Assembly: GCA_963691655.1 (NCBI GenBank)
Contig: CAVNUY010000014.1
Location: 186,001 to 250,000 of the forward strand
Length of the DNA stretch: 64,000 nucleotides
Direction: 5' to 3'
From: Toxonevra muliebris
Taxonomy: Eukaryota > Arthropoda > Insecta > Diptera > Pallopteridae
The notes below the pieces were generated by a model. It saw only the letters and a list, made by a program, of their open reading frames with translations. It had not been told where the DNA came from and searched no databases. The position numbers and the translations under genes were made by a program. Positions within the stretch are counted from its first letter, which is position 1. Each line of letters starts with the position of its first letter. This document shows, one piece after another, positions 44,597 through 55,165 of this stretch.

Positions 44597-46978
44597 TTAT
44601 TTAATAACTATTTTAAGAAATGGTTTGTTAATAAGCCTAAAATTTTTGACATTAATGGCATCTGTTACGCCTGCAATGGCAGACAGTATTTCTTGATGAT
44701 TTTTGTCGCAAATTTTTCGGACTTCATCCACTGAACTCTTACTAGATTGCTTGCGGCTCTTGGAGGAACTTTCGCAGACCTCAAATCCTTACTCCTCTGC
44801 CAGCGGAAGAACATCATCTACTTCCTCCAATACAAATGCCGTAAGGAATTCTTCGTTACATATCTGTACTGGCTGCAAATAAGAAGAATATATTTTATGG
44901 CCAATTTAATCTTTATTAAATAGGTTAAAGTTTACCTCAATATCGTCAAAACCAATTTCTGGAGAAGTCCCATCTCCCTCTACCATATCTTTCGAAAATA
45001 AATCCAAAACCTCCTTGTCCAGAGAGTCCATTTCTTTCGACCCTTCAGAAGCTGGCAGATTCCCCGTTCTATTTTTAAACGCTCGGTGTTGTGCAAACTG
45101 CTTCTTTACACTGCACTTCCAATCTATCCAACTCTGCAACAAGAAATAGACAAGACGTGCGCTTTGAAAAAAAAGTACAACTTCTACTGTTGTGTATCCA
45201 TAAGACCATTATTGCCATCCAATATGAGTCATTATGCTACATTTAGATGACGATCATCTAAAATCCTACTAAGCATCGTGCCTAGTATTAGTTTCGTTAA
45301 TATTTTGTTATCATCGAGCAGGTTGTTGGCCTACCTCCAAGGGGCTGCCACCATTTTTTTGACGTTGCTCAGGATCAGCGTTTTTCACCATACTGCATTC
45401 GGTTAGTGTCAAGGCTGGCATTTGGATGTATTTACAGTTATATGGTGAGGGATTTGATGTTTCATGCCCTCAAGGTGGCCCTTCTTTTTGTATATGTATG
45501 TATTCGCCACAATGGACGTCGCTACTGCATTTGTGTTCTTTTATACAGTCTACGGGCGAAACGCAGAAGGAATTATTTTTGAAGTGAAATTTCTTTAGCG
45601 AGGGTAAATCGAAAATTTTGCAACGGAAGTTGCGTTGTTGTTGCACTCATACGAAATTAATAAGAAACAAAGTTATGCTAATTTTTAACGAAAGAAATGA
45701 TATGGGGATTGGCTGCATTTTTTTTATTTCATGTGTTATAAAGTGTGCTACGTCATGTTTGTGCCGATAAATGTAGAGAGTATCAACAGAGGAAAAGCAA
45801 AAACTAAATAGAGAGAAGAGGACTGCAAAAACTTCAACATAATGTTTCATAAATGTTTTCTAACAATTTTCTAATAAACAATATAGTTTGATTTCTACTG
45901 TGAGTGCTTACAGACACATAATTTTTTATACGAGATAGCTTTTTGGCTAATTGGGCTATTGGTTGAACTTGAAAAGTTTTTAAATAATATGAAAAGTAAT
46001 TTTTTAAGAAAAGCGTACTGCCATGTCCTTGCCGGGAATCGAACCCGGGACCCTGGAGATGATAGTCTACCACGCTGCCACCGAGGCGGGCAGTATCATA
46101 AGTATCACTTAGTTACTTAGAAACAGTCATATATTTTGTTTCCTTTTTCATTCAAGTGTGTAAATACGTCTATTTGCTTATTAAATTCATGTACTTGTAG
46201 TTACGATCTTTTGGATTTCGTTATTAAAACCGTTATTTTTAGGCGTAGAAGTTTAAAATTTTGCAGAGACATGTAGTTTGGGCAAGTGCATCATAATTAA
46301 TCTAATATTCTGAAAATTTGTGTAGCTACGGCTTTTTGGATTTTAGATGACGATATACAATATGTGCATTCGTTATTGCATTTCAATTTATAGTGCTATG
46401 CTATATGTATATTATGTAGTACACTCAAATATATTGAAAGTCAATCAATACTTATAAATTATAATCGAAGCATAAGTGACCAATAGAAATCATGTTGATC
46501 GTCTATTGCACTTATGCATATATATTTAGCCATTATAATAAGTATATTTTATGCATTCGTGTAACAGTTTAACCTTACTGTATATATACCCAACATTTTT
46601 GGTAAATAAAGGAAAAAATCTTTGGTGGTAGTGCAAAACAAAATCGACTAGTGGTAGTAGAAATCAAATTTAAGTTTTACTAAAAATAATGAGACTTACC
46701 TTCTTCCATTGGTCCGACTTTTTAAATGATCCACCCAATGCATTCAGCTCGTTCGTTACCGCCTCCCAAACCTCATTGTGGTTTTTCCGCCCATCTTGTT
46801 TGTCAAACTGACCCGTCCCAACGCTTCTGTGTTGCTTCATCAACTCCAAAAGACGGATTTTTTGTGGTTTTGTGACCCGGTCTGTCAATATTCTCTAAGC
46901 AAAAATATTTTAATAAAGTTGTATGTACATATATGTAATATGTATCTCAAAACTTACTTTTTTTAAGCTTTTGGCCAT
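44597..46978 (-). CDS. Myb/SANT-like DNA-binding protein, four exons
   Basis: Minus strand. Exon 1 is 46978-46958 (MAKSLKK), exon 2 46894-46700, exon 3 45133-44936 and exon 4 from 44872. All junctions have GT donors (GTAAGT, GTAAGT, GTAAAC) and AG acceptors. The coding lengths are 21, 195 and 198 bases, so every intron is phase 0. Exon 2 has KIRLLELMKQHRS...NHNEVWEAVTNELNALGGSFKKSDQWKK, a Myb/SANT-like trihelical domain. Exon 3 begins SWIDWKCSVKK and ends EIGFDDIE. Exon 4 reads PVQICNEEFLTAFVLEEVDDVLPLAEE to a TAA (44789-44791). The same frame stays open for 63 more codons (GFEVCESSSKSRKQSSKSS...) to 44597, so the stop may be a recent lesion. Probable regulator or transposon accessory protein. 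Intron 2 (1.57 kb) holds a SINE-like head. Confidence 0.65.
46020..46093 (-). other. tRNA-like sequence (SINE head) in intron
   Basis: Minus sense: GGTGGCAGCGTGGTAGA (A-box-like) and a perfect T arm CCGGGTTCGATTCCCGG (46033-46049). The acceptor stem does not pair (GCCTCGG against CAAGGAC) and no anticodon arm forms, so it is not a functional tRNA gene. Probably the head of a tRNA-derived SINE. Confidence 0.6.
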
Positions 46979-47317
46979 TGTTATAAATTAAAAAAATCAA
47001 AAAATTCAAAATATTTTTTTGTCGAACAACAGTATTTTTAAGTTGACAAACTTCTCACATGCCAAAACCAAAATGAGAATTTCAATCGACTCAACTCGAT
47101 TCATTTCAGTTACAGAAACACTTTTGTGAGAATGTTCCTCTAAAAAAAAAATTGAAATTTTTTGAATCGATTAGATTTAACTCGATTCAATCGAGAAATT
47201 TTGTACAGAAACAGTGAACGTGAGAATGACGTCAGATTGACGTGAAATCGAGAAAATCAATCGAGAAGCAAACCATTTTCATTTATCCTAAAATTTATCT
47301 AATAATGCGCTATAATC

Positions 47318-47784
47318 GGTTGAGGAGTTTCTTTATTTAGGGGTTCTCTTTGATCCAAGATTTACCTTTGCAAATTTTATATACAACGCTTTTGCGATCC
47401 AAACTTGAATACGCTTCTTTCATTTGGAATCCCTTCTATAACACACATTTCCCACGTATCGAAAGAATTCAAAGGAAATTTCTGCGTTTTGCCCTCCAAC
47501 CATTACGTTTTATTGATCCGATTCTCTCATACAATGCTCGTTGCTTACTTATTAGTCTTAAATCTCTTGAGAGTAGAAGAATTATACATTCCCTGATGGT
47601 TGTATATGACTTAATATGTGGTAATATACTGATTGGCCACTACTACTTGAAAAAAACAGTTTCAATGTACCTTCTCGTCACCTGCGTATCATTTTATGTA
47701 CCCTCTTTAAAAACTAATTATCTTCTGAATGCGCCAATTACCGGGGCCTTGATTGAATTCAATAAAATCTCAATGCAATGCAAT
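47318..47784 (+). pseudogene. CR1 LINE RT C-terminus, split by BEL insertion (5' piece)
   Basis: Reads VEEFLYLGVLFDPRFTF and then, after a shift, LYTTLLRSKLEYASFIWNPFYNTHFPRIERIQRKF and SYNARCLLISLKSLESRR, matching in order the C-terminus of the CR1 ORF2 at 12.7-13.1 kb. It ends EFNKISMQCN at the BEL target site GCAAT. The frame resumes at 55003. 5'-truncated. Confidence 0.8.
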
Positions 47785-48261
47785 TGGCTAAACCTCTTTA
47801 GCCAATTAAATTTATATATTGTTTTATTATATTATTATCTTGAATTATTTAACATGAATTATTACATTATACCTATTATTGAATTATACTTACCTTAACT
47901 TACCTTGCATTGTACCTAAAACCAAACTAAATTGAATTTATACTTACCCTGTAAAATACTTACCTCTAAGTTCCTATAAAATACTTACCTCTAAGATCAT
48001 ATAATACTTACCTATGGTTACCCTACCATCTGTCAAAGTGAGCGCGACGATTCTATCGAAAGACTTCGGCTTAACCAGTTGTAGTTCCATTTTGAATTTT
48101 ATAATTAACTTTAGATTTGCGAATTTTGCTCCTAGTTCCCAATTGTCAAATTCCTAATATACTTTATCCGTAACTTTCTAAATATTTAATAAACAATTTA
48201 TAACGTGTAAAATATCGGTGTTTACTTTCAAAGTGTATCCTCGAAGCGGTAGACTTTTACA
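47785..48261 (+). repeat. 5' LTR, 477 bp, BEL copy B
   Basis: TGGCTAAACC...GACTTTTACA. Contains four ACTTACCT-type words and an AATAAACAATTTATAACG block near the 3' end. Directly followed by the primer binding site. Confidence 0.9.
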
Positions 48262-48275
48262 TGGTCCTTCGAGCC
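48262..48275 (+). promoter_or_regulatory. Primer binding site
   Basis: TGGTCCTTCGAGCC starts immediately after the LTR terminal CA. Sequences starting TGG at this place pair with the 3' end of a host tRNA. This word is commonly seen in BEL elements; I do not assign the tRNA. Confidence 0.8.
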
Positions 48276-49465
48276 TAAAAAGAATCAGCACCTAGAAACA
48301 ATAAACTAAAAAAATAATATAAAAGTGTACGAACAAAAGTTAAAAAAGAAACAAGTGAAACAATATACAAACAAAAGAAGCACAAACTATAACATTTAAA
48401 CAGAAACAATTATAACATTTAAACATAGAAACAATTACAACATTTAAACATAAAAACGAACACAAAGGAATCTGCAAAGGCTAAAAAACGCAGCAGAAGG
48501 AGGGAACATTGTCTCAAAAACAACAACACAATACGCCAAGAAAATACTCAGCGCACTTTGGAAATTACAACCGTAAGTTGATTTTGCATATCTATTGCTT
48601 AATATCATACCAGTGCTTACTTAAAATCATAAAAAAAAAAAAACAAAAACGTTAATTCATACCCATATAAAAATAACTGTCGTAGTTTATGTACCAGATA
48701 TATGTATGTAAAAAAATAAAAACAAGCTGTAAAACACCGCAACCAACGAGTCATTTACACAAGCATACATACATATATACAGCAAAACTCTTTTGCATGC
48801 ACATAACTACCAGTGGCGGTACAAAAATAAAAGATAATTACCCACAGTAAAAAAAAAACAAAAATTTTAATTTATATAAATTGATATGAACCAGTGGCAT
48901 TACTAAAAAAAGGATACCTGCCCACGGTACTCAAAAAAAAAAAAGAAGTCAATATATAAATTTTTTGGTTTTAAGTAGGAACGTGCTGTTCCTAGTTCCT
49001 GTGTATATGCGTAATACCCATTTTAGTCATACACTAAAAAAAAATTTTTGCTTCACAATTAATTGAAAAATATCTATTTTCAAATATTTAATTTTATTTA
49101 ACATTTTAAACGTTTTACAAACAAGTTTTCGGTATTTATTAATCACCCAGTGGTTAGCCGTGTGTATAATTTATATCCCTGTTGATTATACACTGAAAAA
49201 AAAAAAAATTCTCTGAAAGCATTCTGTACTGATTTCAATTTTATTTGAAATATTTTCTTTGAGTTTGTTGCATTTTTTCTCGAAAAAAAACCCAATTCTT
49301 CATTTTTATCACATTTACGATCTCTCTATATCGTTGTTGAAACCCCAATCGATAAATTTTTCAAATTTTCGATTTTTTTCTGTTATCGGCTTATATATTA
49401 AGTTTCTCATTGGTTAATTCGAATAGTAACCCCGTACAAAAAAAAATCACTGAAAAAATATCAAA
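48276..49465 (+). other. Leader of BEL copy B with candidate splice donor
   Basis: A-rich, noncoding, 1.2 kb. A strong donor-like CC|GTAAGTTG lies at 48573-48580, upstream of the gag start. It would fit splicing to the acceptor before the third ORF (54105). Confidence 0.55.
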
Positions 49466-50837
49466 ATGCCAGTTGAAAGAAGCCTTGATAGATCAACCAG
49501 TCAGAAAGTTGAAACAAAAAAACTTTCTGTCGCGGTAGGTCAAGGAGCAGAGGGGGGCCAGGGAACTGAACCCACTAGGATTCCCGAAATCGAAATTGGA
49601 GCAGATCCCAAAAGGCTTACAAGGAAACCAACAAAAATACAAAAGGGTCGCGATTACGATGCATCAAAAAGCATTTTTATTTTCGAAGCCGACAATTTAG
49701 TGCACTAAATTTGAATCCATTCCCATTGATGAACTTACAGCATCTCTGCTCCACGCCCACCTAGAAGACATCAACCAGTATTACGAGAATGTTAAGCGAG
49801 CTTACCGAGACGTTGCGCTAACCCCTGATGAGGACTTGCCGACCGATTTCAAGCTGATAGCTCGGAACAAAATGGAGCTAACCCAGGAGAGAGCCCACAA
49901 TATCAAAGCCCAGATATCTGATTTATTGGATGTGCAACAGAGCCATACCAATAAAGTCCCACAGGCAACAGAAAAATCCCATAATTCTGTTGCAGAGCAC
50001 GCAAATACATCTCTTTGCCTGAATGTCCCACCGTGTGATACAGATATATTTTCAGGAGGGTATGAAGAGTGGCCGTCCTTCCGTGACATGTTTACGGCGG
50101 TTTACATTAACCACCCTAAACTCACCTCTGCCCAAAAGCTGTATCACCTCCGATACAAGACTGCCGGAAAAGCTGGAGCCTTGGTAAAGCAGTATGCTCT
50201 CAGCGATGAAAATTTTGAGCTAGCTTGGAATGCGCTAAAGTCCCGGTTTGAAAACAGGCGCATTCTGGTTGACAAACAGGTCAAAACTCTTTCGAACCTC
50301 CCTCAAATAAATTTTGAAAATAGTGAAGCATTACAGAAGCTTCAAAATTCAATCAACAATTCTCTGTCCGTCTTAAAATCTCAAGGCGTCTCGACAGAGA
50401 ATTGGGATCCAATTCTCGTATACATTTGTTCTACGAAACACCCGGAAGAAACCATAGCACTATGGGAACAATCCCTTAGTTCTCGTAAGGATCTTCCAAC
50501 GTGGAAACAAATGAACGAATTTCTTACCATAAGATATGAGGTTGTAGAACGGCTTCAAGGCGTCAAGCCGGCCAAATCCGGTTTTTCTCAAAATCGGGGT
50601 CACAATAGAACACAAAACTTTTATACAGAAAACAATGTGACATACTCTTGTCAAATGTGCGATGATTCTCATGCGTTAAGATACTGTGAGAAATCTAAAA
50701 GGTTATCTGTACGTGACAGGGTGAAGGTTGTTCGGGAAAATAACTTATGCGAAAACTGTTTTTCCTTCACTCACTTAAGACCGGAATGTTCGAGCCTACA
50801 CTTGTGCTCATATTGTCAAAAAAAGCATCCATGTTGA
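49466..50837 (+). pseudogene. BEL Gag, copy B
   Basis: ATG 49466 opens MPVERSLDRS...; the frame is lost at about 49700, and the protein continues from IPIDELTASLL into a 333-codon reading (49836-50837). Segments: FSGGYEEWPSFRDMFTAVY and LTSAQKLYHLRYKTAGKAG (BEL Gag core, DUF1759-like), then the zinc region CQMCDDSHALRYC, CENCFSFTHLRPEC and CSYCQKKH. A stop directly after the last zinc motif results from a shortened A run. Gag would assemble the particle and bind the RNA. Confidence 0.8.
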
Positions 50838-51480
50838 TAATAACACCAATCAAAAGAAAAACCCTGCGGCTTCACAATCTTCTTCTAATCAGTCTCAAAA
50901 ACAGAATCGGAAATTCCCAAAACAGAAAAATTCCCGAAGTCCACCCGATGAATCAAAAAGTAATAACTCCCAAATATCTACAAAAACATACAGTCCACAG
51001 GTGCAATCCCTATACACCACAAACGAAGAAAAAACATTACTCCCCACAGCTCTCGTCTCTATAGAGCATCTTGGAGAACTACACACGGTTCGAGCTCTTA
51101 TCGACCAAGGTTCTCAGAGAACATTCATCGCATCAAAGGTACAAAATAGATTGAGGCTCCCAACTCAACATACCCAATTTGAAATTTCTGGAATGGGCGG
51201 TAAAATAATCCAAAATTCCAGTTATACTTGTTCTCTTCGCCTAGTTGCCCCGAAAACTGGCAAAAAATCAATACCCAAGCAATTGTACTCCCGCAATTGA
51301 CAAAACTTCTTCCCACTTTTACCATTCGCCATGCTGGACCTAGTAGATCCCAATTGCTTTATTCAAGCCCAGATTGATATGGTTATCGGAAGTGATTTGA
51401 TTCCTCAAATCATGCTCGATGGAATTCATCGCAAAATATGTGGAAGCCTTCTCGCGCAAAATACAATATTTGGATGGATT
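50838..51480 (+). pseudogene. BEL protease region, copy B
   Basis: Same VRALIDQGSQRTF active-site region and same LYSRN-stop as block A. The following block (MLDLVDPNCFIQAQIDMVIGSDLIPQ) lacks 24 bp present in A. Confidence 0.65.
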
Positions 51481-54018
51481 ATAAGTGGACCCATTGCCCA
51501 TAAAGTGTCAACATTCTCGACACAGGTACAAGAAGTCTCTAATGAACTCCTAAGTTCTCAACTTAGGCAGTTCTGGGAACAAGAGGAGATACCCCAAACT
51601 ATACCAATTTCTGAAGAGGATCAGGCTTGCGAAGAATACTACCTGAAGACTACATCCCGTAGGCCAGATGGTAGATATATCGTAAGATTACCCTTCAAGC
51701 CCAGTTTCCCAAACCCACAAGGCTTAGGTCACTCCCGGTCGATAGCTTACAGCCAGTTACTTAGCATGGAAAAGAATCTTGCAAAGAAAGGCGAGCTCAA
51801 AAAGGTGTATGATACCTCATCATGAAGAATATCTCACTCTCAATCACATGGAGAAAACCAGTTCTCAGGAAATAATCTCTGACAGCAAATACTTCACGTT
51901 TTATTTGCCCCATCATGCAGTAGTTAGGCCTAATAAATCGACTACTAAGTTCGCGTCGTCTTTAACGCATCCAGAAAAACAGGATCTGGACACTCACTCA
52001 CGATGTCCTGCATATTGGTCCCACACTCCAACCTGATCTTATGACTCTTATCTTAAGATGGCGATTATACCAGTTCGTCTTTAATGGAGATATTGAAAAG
52101 ATGTATCGACAAATCCTTGTCCATCGAGACGACCAAGAGTTCCAGCGAATTCTCTTTCGCAGACCCCAGAACTCGCAGATTAACGATTTTATGTTAAAAA
52201 CAGTCACCTTTGGAGTGAATTGTGCTCCCTTTTTAGCTATTAGAACCCTTCAGCAGCTAGCAAAGGACTCAAAAAGCGAATTCCCTCTCGCAGAAGAAGT
52301 CTTATTAAAAGAAACTTATGTAGATGATATTCTGTCAGGTAGCCACACAATTTCAGATGCTGTTGATAAACTATCAAAAATAATTAAAACTCTCGATAGT
52401 GCTGGATTCCCACTCCGCAAAATCACAGCAAATCATCTCAAAATTCTGGAAAAAATTCCGAAAGCAAATCTTCTCGATTCTGACTTTTTAAAATTTGACG
52501 ACACCAGTTGTACAAAAACACTTGGCATACGATGGAATGCTCTCTCTGATACCTTTTCGTATTCAATTGTTCCCATTTCCGCTACAAAAACTGCAACTAA
52601 GCGACAAATTCTCTCAACGGTTGCAAAACTCCCTTCCACTTTCTAATATTTCTCTATCCCAAGCTGAAGTCCAATTTGTTAAAATAAGGCTACTCTCATT
52701 AGCACAAGAGCGGTATTTCCTCCCGAAGATAAATGCTTTGTCCAAAAAAATACCCATTCCGAAGAAAAGCTCTCTATTAACCCTCAACCCTTTCATCGAT
52801 AAAGTAGGTCTCTTGAGAGTCAATGGAAGATTGGCTGAATCCGGACTCAGCTACAATGAGCGTCAACCCATAATAGTCCCCGAAAAATCTCGATTCAGCT
52901 TTCTTTATCTTGAATTTCTTCACAAACTCCTGCTCCACGCAGAACAAAGGCTCATGTTCCGAATGGCCCGCCAAGAATTTTATATCCCACGTCTGAAACC
53001 CCAGATGAAAAGGTGCTTACGTCTCTGTAAGGTATGCACTATTCATAAACAAAATGTCCGATCCCAAATCATGGCGGCTTTGCCCCCAGAACGTTGCACT
53101 TTGTCAATTCCCTTCTTGACTACTGGTGTAGATTTTGCAGGCCCCTTCCAAATTAAAGCGTCCCAGCTTCGAACGGCAACCTTTCTCAAAGGTTATGTAG
53201 CAGTGTTCGTCTGCTTCTCAACAAAGGCCGTACATTTAGAGTTGTGCTCCAATCTCACAACAGAGTCATTCCGCGCAGCATTCACAAGATTTGTTGGTCG
53301 GAGAGGGTTGCCTCGCAAAATCATGTCAGACAATGGCACAACATTTATCGGAGCCCACAGATCTATCAGTAAAGAATTTCTCAAATTCTCGAAAGAAGTG
53401 TCCCAAGACATTCTTCAAAGATACTCTCCCCAAGGAGTTGACTGGGTCTTCATCCCTCCTAGTGCCCCGCACATGGGAGGTCTCTGGGAATCCGCAGTCA
53501 AAAGCTTTAAAACTCATCTTAAAAAGACTGCCGGCAATCATAAATTCAATTTCGAAGAGTTTTCCACACTCCTCTCTCGTATTGAATCGGTTTTAAATTC
53601 CCGACCTTTATCCCCACTTTCTCAGAACTCTAATGCTATTTTAGCTCTCACTCCAGGTCACTTTCTGAGAGGCGCTCCACTTATGGCGGTTCCTGAACCA
53701 GATTCGGCTAACATCTCCTTAATAAACCGTTGGGAAAAACTGAAAGCTCTTCACCATCAGTTCAGCCGGAGATGGAAGGACGAATATCTAAAGGAGCAAC
53801 AGAGACGCTATAAATGGCAACATCCCCAAAAAGAGCTAGAAGTGGGTCAATTGGTCGTGATCAAGGACGAATTGCTGCCTCCAAATGAATGGCGACTGGC
53901 CCGCATAATCACTCTACATCGCGGACCCGATGGACATGCACGAGCCGCTGATGTCCGCACGCGATCCGGCACCCTCACGCGTCCTATCGTGAAGTTGTGT
54001 GTTTTGCCAGTCGCGTAA
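51481..54018 (+). pseudogene. BEL Pol, copy B, RNase H deleted
   Basis: RT pieces 51331-51825 and 52041-52646 ([23 protein letters not shown]). At 52628 the sequence jumps from RT (TVAKL) into the segment before integrase, with AAACT at the junction; block A shows about 850 bp between these points, including all of RNase H. Integrase is open to 54018: HAEQRLMFR...[43 protein letters not shown] (all three catalytic acids visible). A full C-terminal domain follows (VGQLVVIKDELLPPNEWRLARI). Non-functional because of the deletion and frameshifts. Confidence 0.8.
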
Positions 54019-54076
54019 ATCGTCCACAAAAATTCTCAATTTTTAATTTTAAGGCTTCTCTGCCTACCCTTGGTTT

Positions 54077-54105
54077 TCTAGTACTAAAGTCCTCTATCTT
54101 TACAG
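54077..54105 (+). promoter_or_regulatory. Candidate splice acceptor before the third ORF
   Basis: TACTAAA branch-point-like word (54081), pyrimidine-rich TCCTCTATCTTTACAG ending AG at 54105, and ATG six bases on. The same arrangement is in block A (AG at 39482). Splicing itself is inferred. Confidence 0.55.
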
Positions 54106-54110
54106 GTACG

Positions 54111-54686
54111 ATGTCTCACGATCTGCATAAGTGCCAGCTATGCCATCGCCCACACGCTCTGCGTTATTGCAAGGGGTTCAGAGCCATGAACCCGGGCCAA
54201 AGAGATGACGTCGTTACCGCTCATGGGTACTGCCAAAATTGCCTAGCCCGTTCCCACTCGGCAGGGTTCTGTGACTCACCCAATTGTTGCAAGCGTTGCC
54301 AGCTGGGGCACCACACAATGTTGCACCCCACAGAACCACCAGCCCGTGGAAGGTGTTCGAGTGGGCCATCGAGACGGAGCGACGGGAACCATCGCATCCG
54401 AAAGAGTAATCCGTCCCGGCATCGCTCCCAATCAAGACACCAATCGCGGCGCAAATATGTTGAACCATCGGTGGGCCAGTCCCGTCGAAGCATACGCGAT
54501 CGCGAAGTTCAAGGTTCACGTCGCTCATCCAATTCCGGTCGCTCTGCCTCCAACTCGCGTGGTCACCGCTCTAACACTCGACGCATAATTCACACTGTCG
54601 AGACAAAACGCTACCGTGGAAAAAAGTTGAAGTCCTTGCTCGGCCAAGCCATCAAATCACTTTCGATGTCAAATGACGTCGTCTAA
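54111..54686 (+). CDS. Third ORF of BEL element: Gag-like zinc fingers + Arg/Ser tail (copy B)
   Basis: Same 191-codon protein as 39488-40063. I count five base differences between the two: three change residues (D/N at 4, E/K in RDREVQ, L/V in KKLKSLL) and two are silent. The zinc region has the layout of this element's own Gag zinc region but the residues have diverged widely, so it is not a recent copy. The Arg/Ser tail is a shared feature of nucleocapsid and splicing-type proteins. No signal peptide or membrane segment, so it is not an envelope protein. It is the only reading of the element that is undamaged in both copies. Confidence 0.7.
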   Translation: MSHDLHKCQLCHRPHALRYCKGFRAMNPGQRDDVVTAHGYCQNCLARSHSAGFCDSPNCCKRCQLGHHTMLHPTEPPARGRCSSGPSRRSDGNHRIRKSNPSRHRSQSRHQSRRKYVEPSVGQSRRSIRDREVQGSRRSSNSGRSASNSRGHRSNTRRIIHTVETKRYRGKKLKSLLGQAIKSLSMSNDVV

Positions 54687-54715
54687 AGTATGCACGAGTG
54701 CATTCGGCCCCAGGA

Positions 54716-54997
54716 TGGCTAAACCTCTAAGATCATATAATACTTACCTATGGTTACCCTACCATCTGTCAAAGTGAGCGCGACGATTCTATCGAAAGAC
54801 TTCGGCTTAACCAGTTGTAGTTCCATTTTGAATTTTATAATTAACTTTAGATTTGCGAATTTTGCTCCTAGTTCCCAATTGTCAAATTCCTAATATACTT
54901 TATCCGTAACTTTCTAAATATTTAATAAACAGTTTATAACGTGTAAAATATCGGTGTTTACTTTCAAAGTGTATCCTCGAAGCGGTAGACTTTTACA
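54716..54997 (+). repeat. 3' LTR with 195-bp internal deletion, BEL copy B
   Basis: Starts TGGCTAAACCTCTAAGATC. The material between two CCTCT words of the full LTR is missing, as expected for slippage or recombination between short direct repeats. Ends GACTTTTACA and is followed by GCAAT. Confidence 0.85.
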
Positions 54998-55002
54998 GCA
55001 AT

Positions 55003-55165
55003 GTTGATTTCTCTATATCTATAATTAAATTCAAACATTATGTTGAATCTTTGTATTTATAATGCTTAAAAGTGAATTGTTATTTGTTTTTACAATACCT
55101 TTGTTAATTATCGTAATTTCTAGTCAGTAAGGATATGTTCAATTAGACTGAATAAAATGAAATTG
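55003..55165 (+). pseudogene. CR1 LINE 3' end (piece after BEL)
   Basis: NVDFSISIIKFKHYVESLYL to a TAA at 55060-55062 continues the frame of 47784 across the target duplication. It lines up with DIDFASSKSTFKAIL at the C-terminus of the 13-kb LINE. A short AT-rich 3' UTR follows with TGAATAAAATGAAATTGAAAAT-like words. Confidence 0.7.

Larger units (their letters stand above)
47785..54997 (+). mobile_element. BEL/Pao element, parental copy B with both LTRs
   Basis: 5' LTR 47785-48261, primer binding site, 1.2-kb leader, gag, protease, pol, third ORF and internally deleted 3' LTR 54716-54997. Flanked by GCAAT at 47780-47784 and 54998-55002. Inserted in a CR1 LINE. Lesions: frameshift in gag, the protease-region shift shared with copy A, a 24-bp deletion near 51328, small RT indels near 51950-52000, about 850 bp lost between RT and integrase, and 195 bp lost in the 3' LTR. 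Confidence 0.9.

Noticed and set aside
46020..46093. Functional tRNA gene
   Set aside because: Good T arm but acceptor and anticodon stems do not form; SINE head is more likely.
54111..54686. Third BEL ORF as an envelope gene
   Set aside because: No signal peptide, membrane segment or cleavage site; zinc fingers and Arg/Ser tail point to nucleic-acid binding.
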